Positions 35,185-43,506 of a stretch of 64,000 nucleotides of DNA are shown in pieces. The DNA comes from [Mycobacterium] nativiensis (GTDB taxonomy: Bacteria > Actinomycetota > Actinomycetes > Mycobacteriales > Mycobacteriaceae), in assembly GCF_020172685.1 (NCBI RefSeq), contig NZ_CP083986.1, forward strand, positions 751,437-815,436, given 5' to 3'. Numbering within the stretch: the first letter of the stretch is position 1; each line of letters starts with the position of its first letter. The notes beneath the pieces are model-generated. The model ran no database searches. It saw nothing but the letters and a program-made list of their open reading frames with translations, and had not been told where the DNA came from. Both the position numbers and the translations under genes were made by a program.

Positions 35185-35781
35185 GTGGGATATGAGTTGA
35201 ACGGACGGATGGCCGAGGTGTGCAGTTGCCGGTCACTGTGCCCGTGCACGATCGGCGAGAACGCCGACGGCAACAACTGCGGGTTCAACTGGGTGTTCCA
35301 CATCGACCGCGGGCAGATCAACGGCGTCGACGTGGCCGGTCTCAACCTGGGGCTGCTGGGCCACCACGCCGACAACATCTTCGACGTCAACACCCGGGTG
35401 TTCGTCATCATCGACGACCGCGCGGACGACACCCAACAGGACGCGCTCGTGACGGCGTTCACCGGGCAGGCGGGCGGGCCGCTGGCCGATCTGGCCGGCC
35501 TGGTCAAAGAGATCGTGGGCGTGACCCGAGCGCCGATCGAGTTCGACGTCGACAAGGGCAGCGGCCATTTCAAGGTCGACGGGATCTTCGAGGCCCAAGT
35601 CGAGGGCTTTCGGGCCAAAGACGGCTCCCACACCACCTTGAACAACACCGCGCTCGGCCACGTCTACGGCGCTTTGACCTACCCCGGCAAGGTGATTCGG
35701 CATCGGGTGACCGAGACCGAACACGGCCTGCAGTTCCGGGGGCGCCAGTCGACCCAGACCGAATTCAGCTTCGCGTCCTGA
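35185..35781 (+). CDS. DUF1326 protein
   Basis: The 198-residue protein starts MGYELNGRMAEVCSCRSLCPCTIGE, the Cys-rich opening (CSC...CPC) of DUF1326, likely to bind metal. Its biochemical role is not established. A strong ribosome site AAAGGAG (35172-35178) precedes the GTG start. It follows the DUF2182 gene by 12 bases and precedes the flavin reductase-like gene, so these three form a likely operon. Confidence 0.88.
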   Translation: MGYELNGRMAEVCSCRSLCPCTIGENADGNNCGFNWVFHIDRGQINGVDVAGLNLGLLGHHADNIFDVNTRVFVIIDDRADDTQQDALVTAFTGQAGGPLADLAGLVKEIVGVTRAPIEFDVDKGSGHFKVDGIFEAQVEGFRAKDGSHTTLNNTALGHVYGALTYPGKVIRHRVTETEHGLQFRGRQSTQTEFSFAS

Positions 35782-35794
35782 GCGGGCGTCCGAC

Positions 35795-36511
35795 ATGGAT
35801 GTGTACAAGACGCAGTTGATGCGGCGCGAGCTGGTCGCCGAAGACACCATGGCGTTCTATTTCGCCCGTCCCGCAGGCTACGAATTCCTGCCCGGCCAGT
35901 CGTTTCAGCTGACCCTGATCGACCCGCCCAACACGGACGCCAAGGGGCCGACCCGAGAATTCACCATCGCAAGCGCCCCGCACGAGGACGAGCTGATGGT
36001 CGCGATGCGCATGCGGGACAGCGCATTCAAGGAGGCGCTGCGCGACGCACCGCTTGGGGCCACGGTCCAGATCAGTGAAGCCGACGGCGATCTGATCCTG
36101 CACAGTGACCCGGCTCGGCCCGCGGTGCTGATCGCCGGCGGCATCGGTGTCACGCCGTTTCTGTCGATCGCCCGGCATGTGGCGCGCGAAGCCTTGCAGC
36201 ATCCGCTGTATCTCTTCTACTCCAACTGGCGGCCCGAACTCGCGGCGTTCCTGCCCGAACTCGAAGCGCTGCAGCAGGCCAATCCGCATTTCCGGTTGAT
36301 CGCGACGATGACCGAACCGGATCGGCAATCCTGGTCGGGCCAGATCGGTGTCGTCGACGCCGATCTTCTGCGGCGGCATCTGCCGGACCTCACCAGGCCG
36401 GTGTACTACGTGGCCGGGCCACCGCCGATGGCGCTGGCAATGCTGGACCTGCTCGAGGATCTGGGCGTCGACGACGCCGACATCAAGTCCGCCGAGTTCT
36501 ACGGCTACTGA
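35795..36511 (+). CDS. Ferredoxin-NADP reductase-like flavoprotein
   Basis: The 238-residue protein contains the FAD-binding segment PTREFTIASAP (about residues 51-61), the nicotinamide-binding AGGIGVTPFLSIARHV (about 112-127), YLFYSNW, and a C-terminal YYVAGPPPMALAMLDLLEDLGV. This is the FNR fold without an attached ferredoxin domain. It should move electrons between NAD(P)H and a separate partner. It begins 13 bases after the DUF1326 gene and may supply reducing power to that membrane module. Confidence 0.87.
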   Translation: MDVYKTQLMRRELVAEDTMAFYFARPAGYEFLPGQSFQLTLIDPPNTDAKGPTREFTIASAPHEDELMVAMRMRDSAFKEALRDAPLGATVQISEADGDLILHSDPARPAVLIAGGIGVTPFLSIARHVAREALQHPLYLFYSNWRPELAAFLPELEALQQANPHFRLIATMTEPDRQSWSGQIGVVDADLLRRHLPDLTRPVYYVAGPPPMALAMLDLLEDLGVDDADIKSAEFYGY

Positions 36512-36585
36512 CACCGTTCCCGACTTGCCGCAAGGTCGCCGGCTATATGGTGCTGCCGTGGGCCCAGGAACAGCGGGCCCTCGCC

Positions 36586-37152
36586 TCAGGTCGGGGTGGC
36601 ACCGCCTTGCGTGTCGATGACCTGCTGGATTAACTCGACGATGCGCTGCTGTCCGGTCGCGGTCGTGTCCAACGTGGATCGCATCTCGGCGAAGCCGTTG
36701 CCGACTTGGGTGAACTGCTCGTCAACCCGCGCGAAGCCGGCGTTCATGTCCTGGCGCGTCTCGACCATGTTTGCGCGCATCCCGACTATGTCCTGGCCCA
36801 TCTCGACCATGTCCGCACGCATCTCGACCATGCTCTGGCGCGTCTCGACCATGTTCGAGCGCATCCCGACCATGTCCCGGCCCATCTCGACCATGTCCGC
36901 GCGCATCTCGTCCATGCCCTGGCCCATCTCGACCATGTTCGCGCGCATCTCGACCATGTCCGCGCGCAACGCGTTAAAACTCCCGATCGTCGCCTGACGG
37001 AAACCTTGCATCGCGCTGACATCGCGGTCGACGGCGAGCGCGAGCGCCTGGGTAGTGGTCACATCGACCTTGTTGGCCTGGACCTCACTACGCAGCGCGC
37101 GCACCTGACCCTCCAGGGCGATGACCCGCGACTCAAGGTTCTCCGGCTGCAT
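36586..37152 (-). CDS. Coiled-coil protein with internal heptad repeats
   Basis: About 188 residues. After MQPENLESRVIALEGQVRAL, the middle (about residues 65-135) is a tandem array of seven-residue units of the form xxxMVEM, with Met at core positions, encoded by 21-base DNA repeats (about 36743-36966). Both ends also have heptad character, so the whole protein is probably a long coiled coil, perhaps oligomeric. No enzymatic motif was seen. The ATG at 37152 follows a plausible purine-rich stretch; upstream residues in the longer frame look non-coding. Array length could vary between strains. Confidence 0.72.
   Translation of the reverse strand: MQPENLESRVIALEGQVRALRSEVQANKVDVTTTQALALAVDRDVSAMQGFRQATIGSFNALRADMVEMRANMVEMGQGMDEMRADMVEMGRDMVGMRSNMVETRQSMVEMRADMVEMGQDIVGMRANMVETRQDMNAGFARVDEQFTQVGNGFAEMRSTLDTTATGQQRIVELIQQVIDTQGGATPT
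36743..36966 (-). repeat. 21-base tandem repeat array inside coiled-coil gene
   Basis: About ten imperfect 21-base units of the type CATCTCGACCATGTCCGCGCG occupy this span. They keep frame, so any gain or loss changes the protein by one heptad. Confidence 0.8.
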
Positions 37153-37237
37153 GGTGGCAGGGTACGCCGTAGCGGTTGTTCGAGAGGTCCGTCCATCCAC
37201 AGGTCCAGCCGGCGCGCCAAGCACAGCCAACCCAACG

Positions 37238-37663
37238 TCAATACGCCGTCACCGCATTGTCCTTCGCCCAACGCTTCTCCTCCTCCGAGCCTTCGGGCGG
37301 CGGAACCACGCCGTTGATCACCCACAGCTCTTCGCTGGTCTCGTCGATGTGCAGCTCCCAGTGCAGTCCCGGGATCCGTTCCAGGTGCGGGGCCAACATC
37401 TTGTTGATCCAGCCGACTATCCGCTGGCGACTCTGCCGGTCGGCGCCTCGGCGGGCGATGTGGTCGACGGCGATGCGAACCCCGACCGGCGCCGGTTCAC
37501 CGCCGACGTAGAAGTCGTCGGGAACCGATTCGCGGAACACCACGACCACGTAGAAGCGGGGCAAGCCGACCCGCTCGTAGTGATCGGTGATGTCGGAGGC
37601 CAACGCGCGCTTGTCCTCGACGCTGAAGGTTCCCGGGGTGTGGTGAATCGTCCACAGTGGCAT
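37238..37663 (-). CDS. Tautomerase-superfamily protein (cis-CaaD-like)
   Basis: The 141-residue protein begins Met-Pro (MPLWTIHHTPGTFSVEDK); after Met removal the N-terminal proline would be the catalytic base of the tautomerase superfamily. The length of about 140 (a double beta-alpha-beta unit) and segments FYVVVVFRESVPDDFYVGG and LHIDETSEELWVINGV match the cis-3-chloroacrylate dehalogenase-like group. The natural substrate is unknown. It lies 38 bases downstream of the SDR gene on the same strand, so it is probably controlled with it by the HxlR regulator. Confidence 0.82.
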   Translation of the reverse strand: MPLWTIHHTPGTFSVEDKRALASDITDHYERVGLPRFYVVVVFRESVPDDFYVGGEPAPVGVRIAVDHIARRGADRQSRQRIVGWINKMLAPHLERIPGLHWELHIDETSEELWVINGVVPPPEGSEEEKRWAKDNAVTAY

Positions 37664-37701
37664 GAGAGTTCAGTGCTCCTTGCTGGTTCGACGAGCCTGG
37701 G

Positions 37702-38403
37702 TTACGCCGATATGTCGTAGTGCAGCTTTTCGACCGGGCCCGAAAGGGCGGCTTTCACATCGACGGTCAACTGGTCGGCCAGCACCTCGATCGCTCCGTC
37801 CTCCAAGCCGTCGATGATGCGCCGGGCGACATAGGCGGGCGTGGCCTTGGGCGCTTCGAAGCCGGTGGTCATGTCGGTGTCGATGAACGCGACATGCACT
37901 CCGACGACCTGCGTGTGCTGGGCCTCCAACTCGGCGCGCAGTGAGTTGGTCACCGACCAGATGGCCGCCTTGGAGGCGCCGTAGGCGCCGGCCCCGGACA
38001 GCCATGACAGCACCGAGTGCACGTTGACCAACGCTCCACCGCCGTTGGCCGCCAGGATCGGGGCGAAGGCCCGAGCGACACGCAGCGGCCCGAAGACATT
38101 GACGTCGAACGTCTCGGTGATGTCGGCGAAGTCGCCGGTGAGCAGCCGGCCCGGCAGCAGAATGCCGGCGTTGCTGATCACGATGTCGGCGTCGCGGGCG
38201 AGGTCTGCCAGCGCGGCCACCGAGTCGGCTGACTGCACCTCGAGTGCGTGGGGCACCACCTCGGAACGGTCGTCGGTGAACGCCGACCGGCCGGTCGAAT
38301 ACACCTTGCGCGCGCCGCGGGCCAACACCTCGTCGACCAGTGCCGCGCCTAGGCCCCGTCGCCCGCCGGTGACGACGACCACCTTGCCCTGAACTGCAAC
38401 CAT
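37702..38403 (-). CDS. Short-chain dehydrogenase/reductase
   Basis: A 233-residue SDR. The nucleotide-binding GGRRGLGAAL replaces TGxxxGxG and lies at about residues 13-22. DIVISNAGIL (the NAG strand motif) is at about 74-83, and the catalytic pair YGASK is at about 139-143 after a serine in VHSVLSW. It should oxidise or reduce a small alcohol or carbonyl. It is divergent from an HxlR regulator across an 83-base control region with two operators, and is likely co-transcribed with the tautomerase. Confidence 0.92.
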   Translation of the reverse strand: MVAVQGKVVVVTGGRRGLGAALVDEVLARGARKVYSTGRSAFTDDRSEVVPHALEVQSADSVAALADLARDADIVISNAGILLPGRLLTGDFADITETFDVNVFGPLRVARAFAPILAANGGGALVNVHSVLSWLSGAGAYGASKAAIWSVTNSLRAELEAQHTQVVGVHVAFIDTDMTTGFEAPKATPAYVARRIIDGLEDGAIEVLADQLTVDVKAALSGPVEKLHYDISA

Positions 38404-38486
38404 CTTCGTTCCCCTTCTCGCTGACTAACGAATTCGTTATTCAGATGGAAGCATGAATATCTGGATAACGCAATCGTTAGTCAAGT
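38404..38486. promoter_or_regulatory. Two matching palindromic operators for the HxlR regulator
   Basis: TAACG-AATT-CGTTA at 38426-38439 is a perfect palindrome. TAACG-CAAT-CGTTA at 38466-38479 has the same half-sites. Flanks match when one is inverted (GACTAACG-N4-CGTTATYC), and the centres are 40 bases apart, about four helical turns. They sit between the SDR gene and the HxlR gene and are the likely binding sites. Confidence 0.85.
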
Positions 38487-38984
38487 ATGCTCGGTCACAT
38501 GGAGTTCGAAAGCCGGTTGCGGGATCGGACGCGTTGGGCGGCGGGTGATCGGTGTTCAGTGGCGCGGTTGCTCGACGTGCTGAGCACCAAGACGGCCTTC
38601 CTCGCGGTCCGCGAGTGCTTCTACGGCACCACTCGATTCGAAGACTTCGTCGAGCGCATCGGGGCCTCGGCTCCGGCCGTCTCGCGTGCGCTCAAGCAGC
38701 TCGAGATGGCCGGGATCATCGCTCGCGTTCCCTACCGGGATTCGGGCCAGCGGGTGCGCCACGAGTACCGGCTGACCCCGGCCGGCGAAGATCTGCTGCC
38801 GGTGCTACTGGCGCTGATTCAGTGGGGGGACAAATACCTGCAGGACGGGGCCCCGCCGCTGAACTTCGTCACCGCCGACGCGCAACACAAGGTCGGGGTG
38901 CGCGTCACCGACGACCTTGACGGGCCGTCGACGGACTCCGATGACATCCAGATTCGGCTGAACACCCCGTCCCGCCGAAGCTGA
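38487..38984 (+). CDS. HxlR-family winged-helix regulator
   Basis: The 165-residue protein is an HxlR-type DNA-binding regulator: DRCSVARLLDVLSTKTAFLAVRECFYG, then TRFEDFVERIGASAPAVSRALKQLEMAGIIARVPY (the recognition helix and wing), then RHEYRLTPAGEDLLPVLLALIQWGDKYL. A conserved Cys at about residue 23 could act as a redox or electrophile sensor, as in some family members. It is divergent from the SDR/tautomerase pair and probably represses it and itself through the two palindromes. ATG 38499 is an equally possible start. Confidence 0.92.
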   Translation: MLGHMEFESRLRDRTRWAAGDRCSVARLLDVLSTKTAFLAVRECFYGTTRFEDFVERIGASAPAVSRALKQLEMAGIIARVPYRDSGQRVRHEYRLTPAGEDLLPVLLALIQWGDKYLQDGAPPLNFVTADAQHKVGVRVTDDLDGPSTDSDDIQIRLNTPSRRS

Positions 38985-39178
38985 GGCGTGATCCGCGACG
39001 GTGCCGCCCGGAACCTCCGACCTGCGTATATACCCCTGATCGCGTCATTGTCCGGCGGCCTGGCGGCCCGGGCCGGAGGGGCGCATCGGCCTCGTGGCCC
39101 CGGGGTGGTCGGCATCTGCTGAAGTCCTCCGACTCTCCGGCGATTGGGACAGGGCTGGCATTTTCCTTAGAGGTATGA
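38985..39178. other. Gene-free stretch after the HxlR gene
   Basis: I see no supported gene. A -10-like TATGAT lies at its right edge (39174-39179), next to the repeated operators. Confidence 0.45.
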
Positions 39179-39221
39179 TGTGGTGTAGACCACGTTAAAA
39201 AACAAGTGTGATGCAAACCAC
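39179..39221 (+). promoter_or_regulatory. Pair of GntR-type direct-repeat operators
   Basis: TGTGGTGTAGACCAC (39179-39193) and TGTGATGCAAACCAC (39207-39221) agree at 12 of 15 bases and are 28 bases apart. The first contains the near-palindrome GTGGT-GTAG-ACCAC, which recalls the TGGTCTAGACCA sites of DasR/HutC-type GntR regulators. They lie directly downstream of TATGAT and upstream of the small membrane ORF at 39236. Confidence 0.6.
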
Positions 39222-39235
39222 AGAAGGTGATGGCA

Positions 39236-39370
39236 ATGACAGCTTTCTTGAGCGGCTTGGGTCTCACCGCTGTCACCGCGACCGTCGGCGCCAGCATGAT
39301 GGGGCAGACGACGGTGGCGTTGTGCGTCGGTCTGGTCTCGGCGGCGTTCTTCGCCGGCCGGGTCTGCTGA
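39236..39370 (+). CDS. Small membrane protein of 44 residues
   Basis: A short frame begins ATG ACA GCT and encodes MTAFLSGLGLTAVTATVGAS followed by MMGQTTVALCVGLVSAAFFA and GRVC. It is almost wholly hydrophobic and could span the membrane once or twice. GAAGGTGATGG ahead of the ATG can serve as a ribosome site. The operators just upstream strengthen the case that it is expressed. No family is recognised. Confidence 0.5.
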   Translation: MTAFLSGLGLTAVTATVGASMMGQTTVALCVGLVSAAFFAGRVC

Positions 39371-39421
39371 TCCGCCCCAACTGCAGCAGTCGTAGTCACT
39401 AGAGGTGGCACGCTGATCGGC

Positions 39422-41065
39422 GTGCCCGTCTGTCTGCCCGAGAACCCGCGATTCGCCAGCTCTTCCGAGCGGCACGTCTATCAAGCGCTGATCGGCCAAC
39501 TTCAGGATGGCGACGTCGTGGTCTCCGGCCAACGCGTCACCGACCACCTCAAAGACCACGAGATCGACTTCGTCGTCGCGATCGAGGGCGCCGGCATCAT
39601 CTGCGTGGAAGTCAAAGGCGGCGAAGTCTGGCACAACGGATCCGGGTGGCGGCAGCTGCGCGGGGGCCGGAAATATGCGATCCATCCGGTGCGCCAGGCG
39701 CGGGAGGCCTGCTATGCCCTGCGCGATTTCGTCGAGAGCGACCCACGCTGGACGCAGGACCGGCTGCGCTGGGACCACGTCGTGGCGCTGCCCCACACCG
39801 AGGTCGCCGATGATTTCGAACTGCCGGATTGCCCGCGCTGGAAGGTGATCGACCGAAACGATCTGCCGCAGCTGGTATCCCGACTGCGACACGTGCTGAT
39901 CCGGCAGGAATTGGACCGCCCCCTGCTGACCGCCGAAGGCATCGATCAATTCCGCACCGCACTCGGCGGGCGCGGACTGCCGCAGCGTGACGTGGTTGCC
40001 CGCGCGCTGGCCAACGACAGCGCCGCCGACGCACTCACCGAGCAGCAGGCGGTGATCCTAGAAGCCATCCGGCTGCTCAACCGGGTGCAGGTGCGCGGCA
40101 GTGCGGGCAGCGGCAAGACCTACCTGGCGGCGGAGCAGGCGCGCCGGCTGGCTGCCGACGGCAAACATGTTGCACTGCTGTGCTATTCGCACGTCCTGGC
40201 GTCCTACCTCAAGCGGCTCACCGCGACCTGGCCGCGCCGTCACCAGCCGGCCTACGTCGGCGAATTCCACTCGCTGGGCGTGGCATGGGGCGCCCCCGCC
40301 GGCCCCGCGGCACCCGAGGAATCGGTGCAGTTCTGGGAGGAACAGCTCCCGCAGCAGATGCTCGAGTTGGCGCAGCACCTCGACGACGGTCAACGCTTCG
40401 ACGCCGTGGCCGTCGATGAGGCGCAGGACTTCGCCGACGCCTGGTGGGATCCGGTACTGGCCTCACTGCGCGACGACCAAGAGGGTGGGCTGTTCGTGTT
40501 CAGCGACGAGGGCCAGCGGGTGTTCGACCGTCAAGGCACCCCGCCGGTGCCGCTGGTCTCGCTGGTGCTGGACCGCAACCTGCGTAACACCCGCCAGATC
40601 GCCACCACCTTCCAGCCGCTGGTGGACCACCCGATCCGCTACCTGGGTGCCGACGGGCCCGAGGTCCGGTTCGTGCCGTGCAGCCGGGAGGACGCGGCCG
40701 ACACCGGGGACGATCAGGTGGAGAAGCTGCTCGACGACGGCTGGCGTCCCGAAGACGTCGCCCTGCTGACCACCGGTAGCCGCCACCCCGAACAGGTTGC
40801 CCGCCAAGAGCAGGGCGACGAGGCCTACTGGGACAGCTTCTGGGATGCCGATCAGGTGTTCTACGGGCACCTGCTGGGGTTCAAGGGATTGGAGCGTCGC
40901 GCCGTCGTGCTCGTCGTCGACGCAGCCGGACCGATTGAGCGGGCGCGGGAACGGCTCTACGTGGGACTGTCGCGGGCCCGCGATCAGCTCGTGGTCTGCG
41001 GCGACCGGGACTTCATCGCCGAGGTGGGCGGGCCGGATCTGGCGCAAAAGCTGGGGATCGAGTAG
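39422..41065 (+). CDS. NERD nuclease-domain / UvrD-like helicase (second copy)
   Basis: This 547-residue protein has NERD residues DHEIDF (45-50, Asp49) and CVEVKGGEVW (61-70, Glu63 and Lys65) in the N-terminal part. An SF1 helicase follows, with Walker A GSAGSGKTYLAAEQ at about 223-236, Walker B VAVDEAQDFADAWWD at about 328-342, NLRNTRQIATTF near 386, GHLLGFKGLERRAVVL near 480, and YVGLSRARDQLVVCG near 515. The architecture matches the protein at 2868-4502. It converges tail to tail on the HNH nuclease gene with only a 3-base gap, repeating the helicase-HNH neighbourhood at 21146-25700. Confidence 0.87.
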   Translation: MPVCLPENPRFASSSERHVYQALIGQLQDGDVVVSGQRVTDHLKDHEIDFVVAIEGAGIICVEVKGGEVWHNGSGWRQLRGGRKYAIHPVRQAREACYALRDFVESDPRWTQDRLRWDHVVALPHTEVADDFELPDCPRWKVIDRNDLPQLVSRLRHVLIRQELDRPLLTAEGIDQFRTALGGRGLPQRDVVARALANDSAADALTEQQAVILEAIRLLNRVQVRGSAGSGKTYLAAEQARRLAADGKHVALLCYSHVLASYLKRLTATWPRRHQPAYVGEFHSLGVAWGAPAGPAAPEESVQFWEEQLPQQMLELAQHLDDGQRFDAVAVDEAQDFADAWWDPVLASLRDDQEGGLFVFSDEGQRVFDRQGTPPVPLVSLVLDRNLRNTRQIATTFQPLVDHPIRYLGADGPEVRFVPCSREDAADTGDDQVEKLLDDGWRPEDVALLTTGSRHPEQVARQEQGDEAYWDSFWDADQVFYGHLLGFKGLERRAVVLVVDAAGPIERARERLYVGLSRARDQLVVCGDRDFIAEVGGPDLAQKLGIE

Positions 41066-41068
41066 CGG

Positions 41069-42145
41069 TCACTCCCACGAGGGCGGGAAGGCGATGTCGA
41101 GCCGCGTCGTCTGCTTGTAGCCCGACCAGGTCGGTACCCCGGCCGGCTGCATCCGATAAATCCCGACGGCGGCGGCCACCACGCGATCGCGCTGCGTCGG
41201 CCAACCGATTTCGCTGGCGATCTGCTCCAGCATGCCTCGGTCCCGGTCGAGCAATTGGTCGATGATCGGCACCGCCGGCAGAGCGTTGCTCTTGTCGCCA
41301 TTGCAACGAGCGCAGGCCAGCACCAGATTGGCCAGGCCGTCGATGCCGACCAGCGACCACGGCAGCACATGATCGATCGGATTGCCGGTCGGCAGATGCG
41401 TCGAACAGTAGAAGCAATGCGGCCCGAACGCGTCCTTGAAAGGCTCGCGGACTTTCTCCAGCGCGGCTCGCTCCCGGCCAAATAGATGGCCGGCAATGTC
41501 TGGAACCTCGGCATAGAGAAACTTGTTCATCCGCCGGACGTCGTCAACCCACATGATCTCCAGGGCCGGCTTCAGCAGTCCGGCCAGTCGAGCGAGGCCA
41601 TGCGCAACGCCAGGTTTCAGTTCGATCGAGTAACCGCGGACCCGCTTGGCGGAGCTGCTCGGCTTCTGCAGGAACGCATCATCGTAAAGGAACGGATCGC
41701 TTCCGGCTGCACCGCCGAAACGCTGGAGGCGACGAAGTGGTTCGCCGGCCAGACACACGCTGACTTCGTCTAGCGCTGTTTCATAGGCGTGCGGAACCCG
41801 GCTGATCGCGACATCGAGCGGCGCCCGGCTGTTGGCGACGTGTGCCGCAGCGCGCAAACGTCGCGCAGCGTTGGGGATCACCCCCTTCGGCCCGCCTGTC
41901 ATCTGCGAGAGGATCTGGCCCTCGAACGGGCGCACCTGCAACCAGTAGATTTCCAGCACCCGGTGGGCCAACGCCGGAATCGGAATGTCGAGAACATCAT
42001 CGGGACTCGCTGGCATGTTCTCGATGCAATGGTCGATCAACGCCATCAACGTGGCGAGCTTGTAGGTGGCCGTGCGCAGGCCGGTCTCGAGGATGGCCAC
42101 CACCCGTTGCCCGAGCAGCAGCGAATCACCGTCGTTGTCGCGCAC
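41069..42145 (-). CDS. HNH endonuclease family protein (intact copy)
   Basis: About 358 residues. The N-terminal 230 residues are a helical domain starting LLLGQRVVAILETGLRTATYKL, shared with the broken copy at 21146-22300. The C-terminal HNH core has CFYC, IDHVLPW (catalytic His), IDGLANLVLAC and CARCNGDK, so both zinc-binding Cys pairs are present. I chose GTG 42145 because it aligns exactly with the other copy's start; a TTG at 42199 would add 18 residues with no counterpart. HNH proteins nick or cut DNA. Proximity to a NERD-helicase suggests joint action. Confidence 0.88.
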   Translation of the reverse strand: MRDNDGDSLLLGQRVVAILETGLRTATYKLATLMALIDHCIENMPASPDDVLDIPIPALAHRVLEIYWLQVRPFEGQILSQMTGGPKGVIPNAARRLRAAAHVANSRAPLDVAISRVPHAYETALDEVSVCLAGEPLRRLQRFGGAAGSDPFLYDDAFLQKPSSSAKRVRGYSIELKPGVAHGLARLAGLLKPALEIMWVDDVRRMNKFLYAEVPDIAGHLFGRERAALEKVREPFKDAFGPHCFYCSTHLPTGNPIDHVLPWSLVGIDGLANLVLACARCNGDKSNALPAVPIIDQLLDRDRGMLEQIASEIGWPTQRDRVVAAAVGIYRMQPAGVPTWSGYKQTTRLDIAFPPSWE

Positions 42146-42256
42146 CTCGGCATTATGACTGGACGCGCGGTTATGGGAGTTGTCCACAGGCGGACTCAAA
42201 GGTGACTAGCCGTACCCGAACGCCCGCACCAGGCTTGCCCTCAACCGAATGGAGGC

Positions 42257-43162
42257 ATGGGTGTGGGAAACCGAGCAAACTTCGTCGTCGTCGAAAACTC
42301 CGACTGGCGACTGTATTACGCGCACTGCAGCGGCTGCCGCATGCTGGACGCGCTGATCGGCGGGCCGGATCTGGCGCTGCGTTACGCGGTGTCGCTGGAG
42401 GCATGCCCGAAGACCCAGTGGGTGGATGCGGGTTGGGCCGATGGCGGCGCGGTGATCGACCTCGACGAGCGCCGGCTGCTGTTCTTCGGTGACGAGCTGA
42501 TGACCGGAATCCCGGAACGTCGCGCAATGCTGCGCGTACTGGACGATCTCTGGCCCGGGTGGACGGTCAGTTACGCCTACGACGGCGTCGCCGAGATCGC
42601 CGACTACGTCGGTGGTGAGCCGCGTGTCCATGAGTGGCCCAAGTGCCCCACAACCAAGCTGGCCCGGGACCGCAAGGCGCTGTGTCAGGTGGTGTCGGTG
42701 GTCGACTCCACCGGGCGACTTCGACTGTGGCCGTTGCACTGGACGGTCAGCCAGGCCTGGCACGGCCCTGCGCTATTGGACAAGCTGCCCGGGCCCGGCC
42801 GGAGCCGGCTGAAGCTGGACGTGATCCCCGAGGGCGGAGTCCACGTGGATCTCGGCCGAAAGACCATGGGGGAGTGGCATACCGCCGACACGATGGGCAT
42901 CTGCCGTGAACTGCCGGACCTCTGGCCTGGTTGGCACACCGAATCGTGGGCGGATCGTTTCGAAGAACAAGCCCGCCGGTGCGGCCTCGCGCTGCGGCTG
43001 CCCGCACTGAATCTGGGCGCAGCCGCGGACAGCGCCCAGGCCTGGATCCGTAAACGGGAACCCGACGCCCCCTACCGCGTTCCGCACCCCACCCCGGCCG
43101 AGTGGGACCGATTCGCCGCGGCGTGCGATGCCCTGCGAGCTGACCGTGCCGCGACCGCGTGA
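42257..43162 (+). CDS. Conserved hypothetical protein
   Basis: The 301-residue protein belongs to no family I recognise. It is Trp-rich and has FVVVENSDWRLYYAHCSGCRML near the start, GAVIDLDERRLLFFGDEL, and two similar WPGW segments (LDDLWPGWTVSY and LPDLWPGWHTESW), suggesting an internal duplication of about 120 residues. No signal peptide was seen. It is divergent from the HNH gene across about 110 bases. Confidence 0.7.
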   Translation: MGVGNRANFVVVENSDWRLYYAHCSGCRMLDALIGGPDLALRYAVSLEACPKTQWVDAGWADGGAVIDLDERRLLFFGDELMTGIPERRAMLRVLDDLWPGWTVSYAYDGVAEIADYVGGEPRVHEWPKCPTTKLARDRKALCQVVSVVDSTGRLRLWPLHWTVSQAWHGPALLDKLPGPGRSRLKLDVIPEGGVHVDLGRKTMGEWHTADTMGICRELPDLWPGWHTESWADRFEEQARRCGLALRLPALNLGAAADSAQAWIRKREPDAPYRVPHPTPAEWDRFAAACDALRADRAATA

Positions 43163-43173
43163 ATCGATCAGAG

Positions 43174-43201
43174 TGATAGCAAATCGTGGCTGTTGCTATC
43201 A
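43174..43201. promoter_or_regulatory. VapBC operator palindrome
   Basis: TGATAGCAA-N10-TTGCTATCA is a perfect inverted repeat. It ends eight bases before the GTG at 43210. The -10-like TATCAT (43197-43202) overlaps the right arm, so antitoxin binding would block the promoter. Its spacing to the GTG fits a leaderless transcript. Confidence 0.82.
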
Positions 43202-43209
43202 TCGACGGT

Positions 43210-43506
43210 GTGAAGCAGCTTCTCCTCCGGATCCCCGAGGAACTGCACCGACGGCTGGTGGCCCGCGCGGCGCGCGACGGCCGCAGCCTCAATGCACTGG
43301 CCACCGAGATTCTCGACGCGGCGGCCGAGGCCGACTCCGATGACCGGCGGGCGCGAGTTCGTGCGGCGGCGGCCGCCTCGGGTGCGCTGCGAACGGCATC
43401 GGCACCGACGGTGAGTCCCGCTCGCCGGCAGCGAATCCTCGCCTCGACCCGAGGCCTCGGCGCGCAGCTCGATCGGCTGCTCGCCGACGAGCGCGAACGG
43501 CCGTGA
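43210..43506 (+). CDS. vapB: Ribbon-helix-helix antitoxin (VapB/FitA-like)
   Basis: About 98 residues beginning VKQLLLRIPEELHRRLVARAARDGRSLNALATEIL, a classic ribbon-helix-helix DNA-binding start. The C-terminal part would wrap the toxin. I chose GTG 43210 because the longer start (GTG 43186) lies inside the operator palindrome. It overlaps the toxin gene by four bases (GTGA). As a type II antitoxin it should neutralise the PIN toxin and repress the operon through the palindrome. Confidence 0.88.
   Translation: MKQLLLRIPEELHRRLVARAARDGRSLNALATEILDAAAEADSDDRRARVRAAAAASGALRTASAPTVSPARRQRILASTRGLGAQLDRLLADERERP

Noticed and set aside
36743-36966. Possible CRISPR array
   Set aside because: Units are contiguous 21-base repeats without spacers and keep a coding frame.
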